This document shows positions 7,862 to 17,332 of a stretch of DNA of 64,000 nt, in pieces (position 1 is the stretch's first letter; every line of letters starts with the position of its first letter). Position numbers and translations under genes: made by a program. Origin of the DNA: Elioraea sp. (GTDB taxonomy: Bacteria; Pseudomonadota; Alphaproteobacteria; Acetobacterales; Acetobacteraceae). Location of the stretch: assembly GCF_022842375.1 (NCBI RefSeq), contig NZ_JALHPR010000021.1:1-64000 (forward strand). The letters are read 5' to 3'. Under the pieces are notes generated by a model that saw nothing but the letters and a program-made list of their open reading frames with translations, had not been told where the DNA came from and searched no databases.

Positions 7862-8533
7862 GTGGACTACCACTTCAATTTCACGATCGTGTGGCGGCAT
7901 GCCTGGCGCCTCTGGTGGGGCCTTGGCCTGTCGCTGCAGATCGCACTGGCAAGCCTTGGCATCGGCATGCTCATCGGTGTCGTGCTCGCCGTCGCCTACA
8001 CCGATGGGCGGCGCATCACGCGCATGGCGATCGCTGGCTATGTCGAGTTCATCCGCAACACGCCGCTCCTGCTGCTCGTCTATCTCGTGTTCTACGGAAT
8101 CCCGTCCGTCGGCGGCTTCGCCTATGACGCGACGACGAGCTTCATCGGCACGCTCGCCCTCTATGCCGGTGCGCAGCTCGTCGAGGTGTTCCGCGCCGGC
8201 CTTGATGCCGTGCCGCCGGGCGTTGTCGATGCCGGCCGCGCGATCGGGCTCACGCCCATGCGCAACCTCATCCACGTGCGGTTGCCGACGGCATTCCGCG
8301 TCAGCCTTCCGGCCCTTTCCAACGCCTATGTCTCGCTGTTCAAGGACACGGCGCTGGGCAGCGTCATTGCCGTGCCGGAACTGACGCACGGGGCGCAGTG
8401 GATCAACTTCAACACCTTCCGCATCCTCGAGATCTACGCACTGCTGACGCCGATCTATCTCGTCACCGGCTGGATCATCCTTGCCGCCCTCAGGCTGGTC
8501 GAACGGCGCTATGCCATCGTGAGGCCGAATTGA
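7862..8533 (+). CDS. ABC transporter permease, amino-acid type (first of two)
   Basis: 223 aa inner-membrane permease of the HisM/GlnP family. The family's region around EFIRNTPLLLLVYLVFYG and the EAA loop (ALDAVPPGVVDAGRAIGLTPMRNLIHVRLP) are present, with about five membrane segments. The start is a GTG at 7862 giving MDYHFNFTIVWRHAWRL; no better start exists. It lies 27 bases after the binding-protein stop and 13 bases before the second permease, so the two probably form a heterodimeric channel. Confidence 0.92.
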   Translation: MDYHFNFTIVWRHAWRLWWGLGLSLQIALASLGIGMLIGVVLAVAYTDGRRITRMAIAGYVEFIRNTPLLLLVYLVFYGIPSVGGFAYDATTSFIGTLALYAGAQLVEVFRAGLDAVPPGVVDAGRAIGLTPMRNLIHVRLPTAFRVSLPALSNAYVSLFKDTALGSVIAVPELTHGAQWINFNTFRILEIYALLTPIYLVTGWIILAALRLVERRYAIVRPN

Positions 8534-8546
8534 TGGAGCTGGCCCG

Positions 8547-9200
8547 ATGATCGCGGCGATGGTCTACGCGCTGCCGTTCCTCTGGCAGGGCTTCGTGCTG
8601 ACGCTCGCCGTCTCCGGCCTCGTGGTTGCCGGGTCCCTCGTCATTGGCCTGCTGCTCGGCACGGCACTCGCCTTCGGACCGCGCTGGCTCGGCCTGCCGA
8701 TCCGTGTCTTCGCCGATACCGCGCGCGCCATCCCGCTCATCGTCCTGATCTTCACCGTGTACTACGGCCTGCCGGCGCTCGGCCTCTCCCTCTCGCCGTT
8801 CTGGGCGGCCGTCGCGGCGCTCACGCTGTTCAAGACGGGGCACGTGATCGAGATCGTGCGCGGGGCGATCGGCTCGATCCATCCGGGCCAGATGGAAGCG
8901 GCCAAGACGATCGGGCTCACCTTCGCCAACCGCCTCCGCTACGTGATCTTTCCCCAGGCGGTACGACGCTTCCTGCCGCCCTGGATCAACGCCGTGACCG
9001 ACAGCGTGAAGGGAAGCGCGCTCGTCAGCCTCGTCGGCGTGGTTGACCTCATGATGGCGATCCAGCAGGTGATCGGACGGACCTTCGAGCCCATGCCCCT
9101 CTACATCCTCGGTGCGGCGATCTACATCGCCGTCAACGCCACGCTCTCGATCGCGAGCCGCAGGCTCGAGGCGCGCTTCGCCGCCACGGTGGCGGCATGA
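8547..9200 (+). CDS. ABC transporter permease, amino-acid type (second of two)
   Basis: 217 aa, paralogous to the preceding permease. It has the N-terminal transmembrane helix LPFLWQGFVLTLAVSG, the DTARAIPLIVLIFTVYYGLP segment and the EAA loop (AIGSIHPGQMEAAKTIGLTFANRLRYVIFPQAVRRFLPPW) that contacts the ATPase. The start ATG at 8547 follows an out-of-frame ATG at 8533. The stop overlaps the ATPase start by four bases (ATGA), so production of the permease and ATPase is coupled. Confidence 0.92.
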   Translation: MIAAMVYALPFLWQGFVLTLAVSGLVVAGSLVIGLLLGTALAFGPRWLGLPIRVFADTARAIPLIVLIFTVYYGLPALGLSLSPFWAAVAALTLFKTGHVIEIVRGAIGSIHPGQMEAAKTIGLTFANRLRYVIFPQAVRRFLPPWINAVTDSVKGSALVSLVGVVDLMMAIQQVIGRTFEPMPLYILGAAIYIAVNATLSIASRRLEARFAATVAA

Positions 9201-9985
9201 GCCCCCCCGTCGAGGCACCGCCCGTCCTCGCGATCCGCGGCCTCGTCAAGCGCTTCGGTGAAACAACCGTGCTTGACGGCATCGACCTCGATGTCGCGCG
9301 TGGCGAGGTGCTTGTCGTCATCGGTGCGTCGGGATCGGGCAAGACGACGCTGCTGCGCTGCGTCAACGCACTCGTGCCGTACGAGACGGGCTCGATCGTG
9401 CTCGACGGCACTGAGGTCGCGTACACCGCGCCGAACAGTGGCGTGCGGCGGTCCGATCACGCGCTGTCGGCGATCCGCGCCGACATCGGCATGGTGTTCC
9501 AGCTGTTCAACCTGTTCCCGCACCTGACGGCGCGCGAGAACGTCGCCCTCGGGCTTCGCGTCACGCGCGGGCTGGGCAAGCAGGAGGCGCGGGCAAGGGC
9601 CGAACACTGGCTCACGCGCGTCGGCCTCGCCGACAGGATGGACCATCTGCCGAGCCAGCTTTCCGGCGGGCAGCAGCAGCGCGTCGGCATCGCCCGCGCC
9701 GTGGCGATGGAGCCGAAGCTGCTGCTGCTCGACGAGATCACCTCGGCACTCGACCCGGAGCTCGTGGGCGAGGTTCTCGATGTCGTCCGCGGCTTGGCGC
9801 GCGAGGGGATGACGATGTTGATGGTCACCCACGAGATGAGCTTCGCGCGTGATGCCGGACACCGCGTGGTGTTCATGGATGCCGGGCGGATCGCCGAATC
9901 CGGCAATCCACGCGAGGTGCTCGCCAACCCGCAATCGGATCGCCTGCGGCGCTTCCTGCGCCGGATCGAGCTCAGAACGGAGTAG
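9197..9985 (+). CDS. ABC transporter ATP-binding protein, polar amino acid type
   Basis: 262 aa ATPase of the GlnQ/HisP type that powers the adjacent permease pair. Walker A GASGSGKT is at residues 43-50, followed by a Q-loop MVFQLFNLFPHLT, signature LSGGQQQRVGIARAVAM, Walker B KLLLLDEITSALD and the H-loop VTHEMSFARDAGHRV. The line DEITSALDPELVGEVL is typical, with Thr in place of the more common Pro. It overlaps the second permease by four bases and ends three bases before the PLP enzyme. Confidence 0.94.
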   Translation: MSPPVEAPPVLAIRGLVKRFGETTVLDGIDLDVARGEVLVVIGASGSGKTTLLRCVNALVPYETGSIVLDGTEVAYTAPNSGVRRSDHALSAIRADIGMVFQLFNLFPHLTARENVALGLRVTRGLGKQEARARAEHWLTRVGLADRMDHLPSQLSGGQQQRVGIARAVAMEPKLLLLDEITSALDPELVGEVLDVVRGLAREGMTMLMVTHEMSFARDAGHRVVFMDAGRIAESGNPREVLANPQSDRLRRFLRRIELRTE

Positions 9986-9988
9986 CCC

Positions 9989-11200
9989 ATGAACGAGATC
10001 GCGCCGCGCAGCGGCATCCGCGAACGCATCGGGCTGCGCCCGATCATCAACGTCTCGGGGACCATGACGGCGCTCGGCGCCTCCATCGTCGTGCCGGAGG
10101 CGGTGGCCGCGACCACCGCGATCCTGCCCGAGTTCGTCGAGATCAACGACCTGCACCGCCACGCCTCGCGCGCGATCGCGCGGCTCACGGGCGCCGAGGC
10201 AGGCTTCGTCACCGCAAGCTGCTCGGCCGGCGTCTCGCTCACGGTCGCCGCGGCGATGACGGGGGCCGATCTGGCGCGCATCGAGCAGCTGCCGAACCCA
10301 GCCGGCATGCGCCACCGCGTGCCGATCATGCTCGGCCACATGGTGGGTTACGGCGCGCCGGTGGAGCAGGCGATCAGGCTCGCTGGCGCCACGGTGGTTC
10401 CCTTCGGCCAGGCGACGGATGTGCGCCCCTACCAGCTCCGCGCCGCGCTCGACGATGCCACCGCCGCGGCGATGTTTGTCGTGAGCCACCATTGCGTCGG
10501 CTACGGCCAGCTGCCGCTCGCCGAGTTCGCGGCAATCTGCCATGAGCGGAACGTTCCGGTGATCGTCGATGCCGCGAGCGAGTATGACCTGCGCGGCTTC
10601 CTCGCCGCCGGCGCCGATCTCGTCTGCTATTCGGCGCACAAGTTCATGGGCGGGCCGACGGCGGGCATCGTCGCCGGCCGGAAGGACCTGGTGCGCGCGA
10701 CGTTCCTGCAGAACATGGGAATCGGCCGCGGCATGAAGGTGGGCAAGGAGAGCATCCTCGGTACCATCGCCGCCCTCGAGGCGTGGGAACGGCGCGACCA
10801 TGCCGGCGTGCGGCGGACCGAGCAGGCAGCGCTCGATCATTGGCGCGCGCGGTTCGGCGCGCTGCCGGGCGTGCATGTCGCGCTCGAACCAGACCCGACG
10901 CACAACCCGCTCGACCGCCTGAAGCTGTCCGTCGATCCGTCCACGGCGCGCATCACTGCCTGGGAACTCGCCGACCGCTTGGCCTCCGGTGCGCCCCCGG
11001 TGATCGTGCGCGACCATGAGGTCGAGCACGGCTACTTCTTCCTCGATCCGTGCAACCTGCACCCTGGCGAGGCGGCGGTCGTGGCGGACAGGATCGTGGC
11101 GGAACTCGATGCCGCGCGCTCGGGGCCAGGCAGCAACCGCGAGCCTGCCTCCGCGCGCCGCGAGCGTCGCTTCTCGCGCCTGCTCTCCTGGCCAGACTAG
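9989..11200 (+). CDS. SelA/DgaE-like PLP-dependent enzyme (amino acid ammonia-lyase-like)
   Basis: 403 aa fold-type I PLP enzyme of the SelA-like group. Relatives include D-glucosaminate-6-phosphate ammonia-lyase (DgaE) and selenocysteine synthase. The N-terminus ([25 protein letters not shown]) and the PLP lysine (Lys218 in [18 protein letters not shown]) are conserved, as is the upstream aspartate [11 protein letters not shown]. It has no C-terminal tRNA-binding features and there is no selB, so selenocysteine synthesis is unlikely. Being co-transcribed with an amino-acid-type importer and close to RidA and an amidohydrolase, it probably eliminates ammonia from an imported or deacylated amino acid. 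The last 25 residues are Arg-rich and look non-essential. Confidence 0.85.
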   Translation: MNEIAPRSGIRERIGLRPIINVSGTMTALGASIVVPEAVAATTAILPEFVEINDLHRHASRAIARLTGAEAGFVTASCSAGVSLTVAAAMTGADLARIEQLPNPAGMRHRVPIMLGHMVGYGAPVEQAIRLAGATVVPFGQATDVRPYQLRAALDDATAAAMFVVSHHCVGYGQLPLAEFAAICHERNVPVIVDAASEYDLRGFLAAGADLVCYSAHKFMGGPTAGIVAGRKDLVRATFLQNMGIGRGMKVGKESILGTIAALEAWERRDHAGVRRTEQAALDHWRARFGALPGVHVALEPDPTHNPLDRLKLSVDPSTARITAWELADRLASGAPPVIVRDHEVEHGYFFLDPCNLHPGEAAVVADRIVAELDAARSGPGSNREPASARRERRFSRLLSWPD

Positions 11201-11213
11201 ACACGGTCTAGTC
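11195..11213. terminator. perfect inverted repeat spanning both convergent stop codons
   Basis: GACTAGAC (11195-11202) and GTCTAGTC (11206-11213) form a perfect 8 bp stem with the 3-base loop ACG. The stem contains the TAG of the PLP enzyme (11198-11200) and, on the other strand, the TAG of the gamma-glutamyltransferase (11210-11208). It may serve as a compact bidirectional terminator, although no T-run follows on either strand. Confidence 0.5.
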
Positions 11214-12899
11214 GCCGAGCGCGACGCCCTCGCGGCGGGGGTCCGCCCCGCCGATCCAGCCCGTTGGCGTGCGGGCGATCGCCTGCAGGCCGCTCGTCAT
11301 CTCGCGGACCGCAACGCGGTGGCCACGTGCGGCGAGGGCGGGTGCGAGGGCGGCCGCGTCGGTGCCGGCCTCGAGCTCGGTGTCGCCACCGACCGTGCCG
11401 ATGCGCGGCAGGGCGATCGCCGCCTGCGGGTCCATCCGCCAGTCGAGGATGGCGATGAGCGTCTGGGCGACATAGCCGATGATCCTCGCCCCGCCGGGCG
11501 AGCCGACGATGGCCACGAGTGCGCCCGATGCATCGAACACCAGCGTCGGCGCCATCGAGCTCCGTGGTCGCTTGCCCGGTGCGACCCGGTTGGCGACGGG
11601 CCTGCCGTCGATCTCGGGGCGGAACGAGAAATCGGTGAGCTGGTTGTTCAGCAGGAACCCGGCTGCCATCACCCGCGCGCCGAAGGCATCCTCCACCGTC
11701 GTGGTCATCGACACGGCGTTGCCGGCAGCGTCGACGATGGCGATGTGGCTCGTGCCATGCGCGCTGACCTGCGCATCGGGTGCGGCGTGCCCGGCATCGC
11801 GCCAGGGTGGGTTGCCGGCGGCAGGCGCCATCGTCGCACGATCACGGTCGATGCCCTGGGCGCGGGCGGTGAGGTAGGCAGGGTCGAGCAGCCCGCGCAC
11901 CGGCACGCGCACGTGATCAGCATCGGCGACGTAGTGGTTGCGGTCGGCGAAGGCACGGCGCGAGGCTTCGGCGATCAGGTGCGCGGCATCGGCGCCGCGT
12001 GGATCGAGGCTTGCCATATCGAAATGACCCAGCAGGCCCAGGATCTGCCCGACCGCGATGCCGCCCGAGGATGGCGGCCCCATGCCGCAGATGCGCCACA
12101 CGCGGTAGGCGTGGCACACCGCTTCGCGCCGCACCGCGCGATAGGCGGCAAGATCGGCATCAGACATCACGCCCGGGTTCCACGCAGCACCCTGCACGGC
12201 CGTGATGATCGCGAGGGCGACGGGACCGGACGACAGCGCCGCGGCGCCGCGCGCCGCGATCGCCTCCAGCGTCTCGGCGTAGGCCGGGTTGCGCAGGACA
12301 TGCCCCGGCGGCCAGGGCGCGCCGGCGGGATCGAGGAAGTATGCCCGCGCTGCGGTATCGCGCGACAGGCGCTCGCGGTCAGCCGCGATCGCCGCAGCAA
12401 GTCGCGGCGAGACGGGGAAGCCGACGGTGGCGAGCGCAATGGCATCGCGAAAAAGATCGGCCCACGGCAACCGTCCATGCGCGCGATGCGCTGCTTCCAG
12501 TGCCGCGACGGCCCCTGGTACACCGACCGCACGGCCGCCGACGGCAGCCTCGTGGAACGCCATGACGGTTCCATCGGGGCGGAGGAACAGGCCAGGCGTG
12601 GCGAGGGCAGGTGCGGTCTCCCGCCCGTCCCATGCCGCGATGTCCCGCGTCGCTGCCGTCCAGTGCAGGATGAACGCCCCGCCACCGATGCCGGACGATT
12701 GCGGCTCGACAAGTCCTAGCACCGCCTGTGCCGCGACGGCGGCGTCGATGGCAGAGCCACCCTGGCGCAGCACCGCGCGGCCAGCCTCGGCCGCAAGCGG
12801 GTGGGCGGCAGCGACCATCTGCCGCGCTGCGTGAACAGGCTCGCGCGCACCGGATGGCGCGGCAAGGAGGAGCGTTAGGAGCAGGATGAGGATGCGCAC
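11208..12899 (-). CDS. ggt: gamma-glutamyltransferase
   Basis: 563 aa secreted N-terminal nucleophile hydrolase that cleaves gamma-glutamyl amide bonds (glutathione and gamma-glutamyl amines) in the periplasm. A signal peptide [18 protein letters not shown] precedes the large-subunit region: [46 protein letters not shown] and the [14 protein letters not shown] block. The autoprocessing site is [10 protein letters not shown], with Thr383 as predicted nucleophile and new N-terminus. Small-subunit blocks follow ([35 protein letters not shown]). GTG at 12899 is chosen because it gives a proper signal peptide. It is convergent with the PLP enzyme and divergent from the XRE-cupin regulator, and may supply free amino acids to these loci. 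Confidence 0.93.
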   Translation of the reverse strand: MRILILLLTLLLAAPSGAREPVHAARQMVAAAHPLAAEAGRAVLRQGGSAIDAAVAAQAVLGLVEPQSSGIGGGAFILHWTAATRDIAAWDGRETAPALATPGLFLRPDGTVMAFHEAAVGGRAVGVPGAVAALEAAHRAHGRLPWADLFRDAIALATVGFPVSPRLAAAIAADRERLSRDTAARAYFLDPAGAPWPPGHVLRNPAYAETLEAIAARGAAALSSGPVALAIITAVQGAAWNPGVMSDADLAAYRAVRREAVCHAYRVWRICGMGPPSSGGIAVGQILGLLGHFDMASLDPRGADAAHLIAEASRRAFADRNHYVADADHVRVPVRGLLDPAYLTARAQGIDRDRATMAPAAGNPPWRDAGHAAPDAQVSAHGTSHIAIVDAAGNAVSMTTTVEDAFGARVMAAGFLLNNQLTDFSFRPEIDGRPVANRVAPGKRPRSSMAPTLVFDASGALVAIVGSPGGARIIGYVAQTLIAILDWRMDPQAAIALPRIGTVGGDTELEAGTDAAALAPALAARGHRVAVREMTSGLQAIARTPTGWIGGADPRREGVALGD

Positions 12900-13040
12900 G
12901 CGGTCATGCTGCGCCCTGGCGCACCCGCTTGCCAAGCGGCACGGCGATACGGGAAGGCTCGACCGCACGGGCGATCGCGTGGCATGAGGGAGGGGGTGAC
13001 GCGCGTCGCCCCTCTCGCCACAGCGGAGTTGAGGCCCGCG

Positions 13041-13646
13041 ATGCCGCTCGACCTCGAGGAGACCGACCAGGCCACGGCCGCGCAGAAACTCGGCGCCGTC
13101 GGCCAGAAGCTGCGCTGGCGGCGTAAGATCCGCGCCTTCTCGTTGCAGCGCGTGGCGGAACGTTCCGGAATCTCGATCGGCCTGCTCAGCGAGATCGAGC
13201 GCGGACTCTCCACACCCTCGCCGCAGGTGCTGAAGCAGATCTGCCGTGCGCTCGAGATGCCGATCGGCTGGCTGTTCGATGGCGAGGCGAGCGGGGATGG
13301 GGAGGAGGGGCCGATCGTGCGCGCCGGTGCGCGGCGCGGGCTCGATTTCGGCGCCAAGGGCATGTCGAAGGAGCTGATGACGCCCGACAGCGTTCCCGGC
13401 ATCCAGATGATGCGCATCGTGCTTGAGCCCGGTGGCGGCTCCGGCCCGCTCGGGACAGATGCGCCAGACGGGGCAAAATGCGGCACGGTGCTCGCTGGCC
13501 GCTTCGGGTTGTCGCTCGGGGGGCGCGAGCATGAACTCGGCCCCGGCGACAGTTTCGCATTCCACTCGCGCGCGCCGCATCGCTTTTGGTGCATCGGCGA
13601 TGCACCGTGCGAGGTGCTCTGGGTCGTCACGCCAGCCGTCTACTGA
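13041..13646 (+). CDS. XRE family regulator with C-terminal cupin domain
   Basis: 201 aa. The HTH_XRE domain spans residues 18-72 ([24 protein letters not shown], then [25 protein letters not shown]). A cupin domain follows from about residue 115 ([12 protein letters not shown]..., [20 protein letters not shown]). This architecture is typical of regulators of amino-acid, amine or ureide catabolism (PuuR- and SutR-like). The ATG at 13041 was chosen; the frame upstream is open but has no homology. It immediately precedes dctP and is a good candidate to bind the TGAAAA-N12-TTTTCR repeats found before dctP and before the hydantoinase operon. Confidence 0.9.
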   Translation: MPLDLEETDQATAAQKLGAVGQKLRWRRKIRAFSLQRVAERSGISIGLLSEIERGLSTPSPQVLKQICRALEMPIGWLFDGEASGDGEEGPIVRAGARRGLDFGAKGMSKELMTPDSVPGIQMMRIVLEPGGGSGPLGTDAPDGAKCGTVLAGRFGLSLGGREHELGPGDSFAFHSRAPHRFWCIGDAPCEVLWVVTPAVY

Positions 13647-13658
13647 CCGGGGACGGCC

Positions 13659-13682
13659 TGAAAATCCTTGCACGCGTTTTCA
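13659..13682. promoter_or_regulatory. operator-like inverted repeat upstream of dctP (copy 1)
   Basis: TGAAAA (13659-13664), a 12-base spacer, then TTTTCA (13677-13682): a perfect 6+6 inverted repeat in a short AT-rich patch just after the regulator stop and about 70 bases before the dctP start. The same repeat with identical spacing and one mismatch is at 27497-27520. The XRE-cupin regulator encoded next to it is the likely ligand (inference). Confidence 0.6.
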
Positions 13683-13750
13683 CGCCCCGTCAGACTTGCC
13701 ACGCGCGGCCGGAACGGTCCGCGCGGGGGCAATGCAACGGGAGACGTGGG

Positions 13751-14881
13751 ATGCGGAAGCTCATGGGCGCGGCGCTGGTTGCCGCTGGATTGTTCTCAGC
13801 CGCCGGCCCCGCCGCGGCGCAGACAGAGATCATCGGATCGATCTGGTTCCCCGACAGCCACCCGCTGACGCGCCAGGGCTATCTCGACCTCGTCAAGCCG
13901 CTCGAGGCCGCTTCGAACGGCCAGCTCAGGCTTCGCGTCTTCACCGGCACGGCGCTGCTGCCGCCCGGCGCGCATCTCTCCGGCCTGCGCGACGGCATCG
14001 CGCAGATGACCTACCACGCCGGCACCTACACGCCGTCCGACCTGCCGGAGGACAATGTCCTCGCCGTCCTCGGCATCGCGCTGCAGGACAACATGGTGAT
14101 CTCGGCAGCGGTGAGCGATTTCTACCTGAACGATCCGGCGATGAAGGAGATGTTCAAGCGCCACCGCATCGTGTTCCTCGGCGGCTATGCCACGCCTCCC
14201 TACATCCTGATGTGCCGCACCAAGGTGGAAAGCCTCGCCGACATCCGCGGCAAGCGCATCCGCATGCCCGGCGCGATCCATGCCGAGTGGGCGCGCAGCG
14301 TCGGCGCGGTGCCGGTGAACGTTCCCTCGACAGAGATGTTCACGGGGCTGGAGAAGGGCCAGCTCGACTGCGCGGCCAATGCGGGCAACGACCTCCGCTC
14401 ACGCTCGCTCTGGGATGTCGCCAAGCACGTGACGATGATCGACCTCGGCTCGTACTTCGCCGGCTGGCAGTATGCGATGAACGGCCAGGCGTGGCAGAGG
14501 CTGAGCGCTGCCAACCGCCGCGCGCTGCTCGACAGCATCTCGGATGCGATCGTCGACACCGCCATCGCCTACCAGACCGAGAGCGACGGGGCGATCGCCG
14601 AGGCCCCGGCCAAGGGCGTTGCCGTCATCCGCCCGGGCGCGGACCTGCAGCAGCACCTCACCACCTTCAACACCACGATCGCGCGCGACACCGCGATCCG
14701 CGAGGGAACGGAACGCTTCCGCCTGCGCGATCCGCAGGGCCTCGTGCAGCGCTTCGAGGCGACGGTTGCGAAGTGGCAGGGCCTGATGCAGGGCGTTGAC
14801 CGGAAGGACGCCGCCGCGCTCAAGCGCATCCTGCGCGAGAACCTCTACAGCCGCGTCGACGTCGCGACCCACGGGTCGTGA
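13751..14881 (+). CDS. dctP: TRAP transporter substrate-binding protein, DctP family
   Basis: 376 aa periplasmic binding protein of a TRAP importer (solute-binding family 7), which works with DctQM using an ion gradient. There is a clear signal peptide MRKLMGAALVAAGLFSAAGPAAAQ. The mature part includes IIGSIWFPDSHPLTRQGY, the conserved arginine region ADIRGKRIRMPGAIHAEWARSVGAVPVNVPSTEMFTGLEKGQLD, and LGSYFAGWQYAMN. The ATG at 13751 gives the signal peptide. It is unusual in sitting apart from and convergent to its permease genes (18185-20027), separated from them by the dehydrogenase and nitrilase genes. The substrate is probably the compound degraded by the facing operon. Confidence 0.92.
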   Translation: MRKLMGAALVAAGLFSAAGPAAAQTEIIGSIWFPDSHPLTRQGYLDLVKPLEAASNGQLRLRVFTGTALLPPGAHLSGLRDGIAQMTYHAGTYTPSDLPEDNVLAVLGIALQDNMVISAAVSDFYLNDPAMKEMFKRHRIVFLGGYATPPYILMCRTKVESLADIRGKRIRMPGAIHAEWARSVGAVPVNVPSTEMFTGLEKGQLDCAANAGNDLRSRSLWDVAKHVTMIDLGSYFAGWQYAMNGQAWQRLSAANRRALLDSISDAIVDTAIAYQTESDGAIAEAPAKGVAVIRPGADLQQHLTTFNTTIARDTAIREGTERFRLRDPQGLVQRFEATVAKWQGLMQGVDRKDAAALKRILRENLYSRVDVATHGS

Positions 14882-14887
14882 CGGCGA

Positions 14888-17332
14888 TCAGCTCCTGAGG
14901 CGCAGCCCCTCGGGGTCGTGGAAGGGGCGGGGCGAGGTCGCGGCGCGCACGGGCACGCAGGCGACCTCGACCGCCCAGCCTTCGCCGCCGAGTGCTGACT
15001 CCGTCTCCGCCGTCCAGTCGATCCAGCCGAGTGCCGCGGCAGCACCCAGCGTGTGGCCATAGGCGCCTGAGCTGACCCGTCCGACGATCCGATCACGCAA
15101 CAGGATCGGTTCGTCGTGGTAGAGCAGCGGTGCTGCATCGGCCAGGCGGAGGTGGATCAGCTTCCGCTGCGGCCTCTCGCCCTTGCGTGCGAGCAACGCC
15201 TCGCGCCCGATGAATCCCCCAGGCTTGGCGAAGCGGCAGAGCATGCCCAGACCGGCTTCGGCCGGCGTGTCGAGCGGCCCCATGTCGGCGCCTGCGTGGC
15301 GGAAGCCCTTCTCCAGCCGCAACGAATCGAGGGCGTGGAACCCTGCGAGCCGCAGCCCGTGCGGCGCGCCTGCCTCGCGCAGCGCGGCGAGCAGGGAGGG
15401 CGCATCGGCGGGGGCGGCATAGAGCTCCCAGCCGAGCTCTCCGGTGTAGCTGAGCCGCGCCGCCAGCGCGGGCCTGTTGGCGACGGTGATGGTGCGGCAG
15501 GCCCCGAAGGGGAAGGCGGGCGCCGTGAGGTCGGCATCTGTCAGCGCGCCGAGGATCGCGCGGCTCGCGGGTCCCGCGAGGCCGAGGACGGCGTGAGCAT
15601 CGGTTTCATCAGTGACCGTCACGCGCGCGCCCTCGGGCATGTGCCGGCGCAGCCAGGCGGTGTCGCGCACCCGATGCGCGGCGGCGGTGATGACCAGGAA
15701 CGCATCCTCCGCCAGCCGCATGATGGTGAGGTCAGTCTCGATGCCGCCGCGTTCGTTGAGCCAAAGCGTGTAGCGCGACGTGCCGATGGGTCCTGCGATG
15801 TCGGCGCTCGACACATGTTGCAGCAGCGCGCAGGCGTCGGGGCCGGCGACGCGAAGCTTGGTGAAGGAGGAGAGGTCGAACAACGCTGCCGCCTCGCGCG
15901 CGGCGCGATGCTCCTCCGCCGCGCGGGGGAACCAGTTCTGCCGCCCCCAGGAATAGGCGTAGGCCGGGTTCTCGCCAGGTGCTGCGAACCAGTTGGGCCG
16001 CTCCCACAACGCCACCTCGCCGAAGCAGGCCCCCGCCGCGCCCAACGCATCGTGCAGGGCGGAGCGCCGGAGGCCGCGCATCGTCTCGGCCTGCCGGAAC
16101 GGCCAGTGCATGTCGTAGAGCCAGCCGAGGGATTCCGACACCCGCGCGCGAAGGTAGGGGAGGGAGGCCTGTTCCGGCATCGCGCGGCGGATGTCGACAT
16201 CGCCGATGTCCATGCTCGGCGCGCCATCGAGGATCAGTTCTGCGAGCAGCTTGCCGGCCCCTGCACCTGACTGGATGCCCGTCGAGTTGAATCCGGCGAT
16301 GACGTAGTAGCCTCCCACCTCCGGCGCCTCGCCGAGGTAATAGCGGTTGTCGGGCGTGAAGCTTTCCGGCCCGTTGAAGAAGGTGCGTATGCCGACGCCA
16401 TCGAGCGCCGGGATACGATGCAGCGCCCGTTCCACGGCGGGCATGAAATGGTCGAGGTCGGGCGGCAGCTCGTCGAAGCAGAAATCCTCGGGGATTCCAT
16501 CGAGCCCCCAGGGCTTGGCGGTCTCCTCGAAGCAGCCGAACAGGATCTTGCCGGCCTCCTCCTTCACGTAGAGGCGGCCGTCGAGGTCACGCAGCACGGG
16601 CAGCGAGCCGGGAAGGCCCGGTACCTGTTCCGTCACCGCATAGAAATGCTCGCACGCCATCAGCGGCAGCGCGACGCCCGCACGCTCGGCAAGCGTGCGC
16701 GCCCACATGCCCGCGGCATTGACGATCGCTGGCGTAGCGATCGTTCCCACATCGGTCTCGACGCCGGTCACGCGGCCACCCTCGACGCGCACGCCGCGCA
16801 CCGTGACACCTTCGATGATCCGCGCCCCATGCTTCCGCGCACCCGCCGCAAGCGCGCGGGTGGTGTCGACCGGGTTGGTCTGCCCATCCTTCGGCAGGTG
16901 GACGCCGCCGGCCACGTCATCGCGGTTCAGGATCGGGTAGAGGCGGGCGATGTCATCGGCTGTCACCACCTCGATCGCGACACCGAAGGCGCGGGCGGAG
17001 GAGGCGCCGCGCTTGAGTTCCTCAAGCCGCTCGGCATTGGTGGCGATGCTGATCGAGCCGTTCTGGCGGAACCCCGTCGCCTGGCCCGTCTCATCCTCGA
17101 GCAGCGGCAGCAGGCCCGCGGTGTACTGCGCGATGCGCGTCATCGTCAGCGTGGCGCGAAGCTGGCCGACGAGGCCCGCTGCGTGCCAGGTGGTGCCGCA
17201 TGTCAGCTCCCGCCGCTCCAGCAGCACGACGTTGCGGCAGCCCGCCTTCGCGAGGTGATAGGCGACGGAGCATCCCGCGATGCCGCCGCCGATGATGACG
17301 ACGTCGGCGGCAGCCGGGAGCGTCGTCGTCAC
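14888..17332 (-). CDS. FAD-dependent sarcosine/dimethylglycine dehydrogenase-like enzyme with GcvT domains
   Basis: 814 aa. An N-terminal FAD oxidoreductase (DAO) domain has the dinucleotide motif GGGIAG at residues 15-20. GTTWHAAG carries His50 at the position of covalent FAD attachment in DMGDH and sarcosine dehydrogenase. A linker (FAO_M-like) leads to C-terminal GcvT folate-binding domains (SSFTKLRVAGPDACALLQHVSSADI, YTGELGWELYAAPADAPSLLAALREAG, GGFIGREALLARKGE). These enzymes oxidatively demethylate N-methylglycines and pass the one-carbon unit to tetrahydrofolate. Start GTG 17332 overlaps the nitrilase stop by four bases. It is the last gene of the 12.6 kb operon and could process the N-methyl amino acid produced upstream. 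Confidence 0.9.
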   Translation of the reverse strand: MTTTLPAAADVVIIGGGIAGCSVAYHLAKAGCRNVVLLERRELTCGTTWHAAGLVGQLRATLTMTRIAQYTAGLLPLLEDETGQATGFRQNGSISIATNAERLEELKRGASSARAFGVAIEVVTADDIARLYPILNRDDVAGGVHLPKDGQTNPVDTTRALAAGARKHGARIIEGVTVRGVRVEGGRVTGVETDVGTIATPAIVNAAGMWARTLAERAGVALPLMACEHFYAVTEQVPGLPGSLPVLRDLDGRLYVKEEAGKILFGCFEETAKPWGLDGIPEDFCFDELPPDLDHFMPAVERALHRIPALDGVGIRTFFNGPESFTPDNRYYLGEAPEVGGYYVIAGFNSTGIQSGAGAGKLLAELILDGAPSMDIGDVDIRRAMPEQASLPYLRARVSESLGWLYDMHWPFRQAETMRGLRRSALHDALGAAGACFGEVALWERPNWFAAPGENPAYAYSWGRQNWFPRAAEEHRAAREAAALFDLSSFTKLRVAGPDACALLQHVSSADIAGPIGTSRYTLWLNERGGIETDLTIMRLAEDAFLVITAAAHRVRDTAWLRRHMPEGARVTVTDETDAHAVLGLAGPASRAILGALTDADLTAPAFPFGACRTITVANRPALAARLSYTGELGWELYAAPADAPSLLAALREAGAPHGLRLAGFHALDSLRLEKGFRHAGADMGPLDTPAEAGLGMLCRFAKPGGFIGREALLARKGERPQRKLIHLRLADAAPLLYHDEPILLRDRIVGRVSSGAYGHTLGAAAALGWIDWTAETESALGGEGWAVEVACVPVRAATSPRPFHDPEGLRLRS

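Noticed and set aside
9122-11062. Long minus-strand open frame (646 codons) across the ABC ATPase and PLP enzyme genes
   Set aside because: It is the antisense reading of clear plus-strand genes; its translation is rich in Arg, His, Asp and Ala with no motifs, as expected for GC-rich shadows.
9989-11200. Selenocysteine synthase SelA
   Set aside because: The protein is of the SelA-like catabolic type, sits with a transporter, and no selB, selD or selC is nearby.
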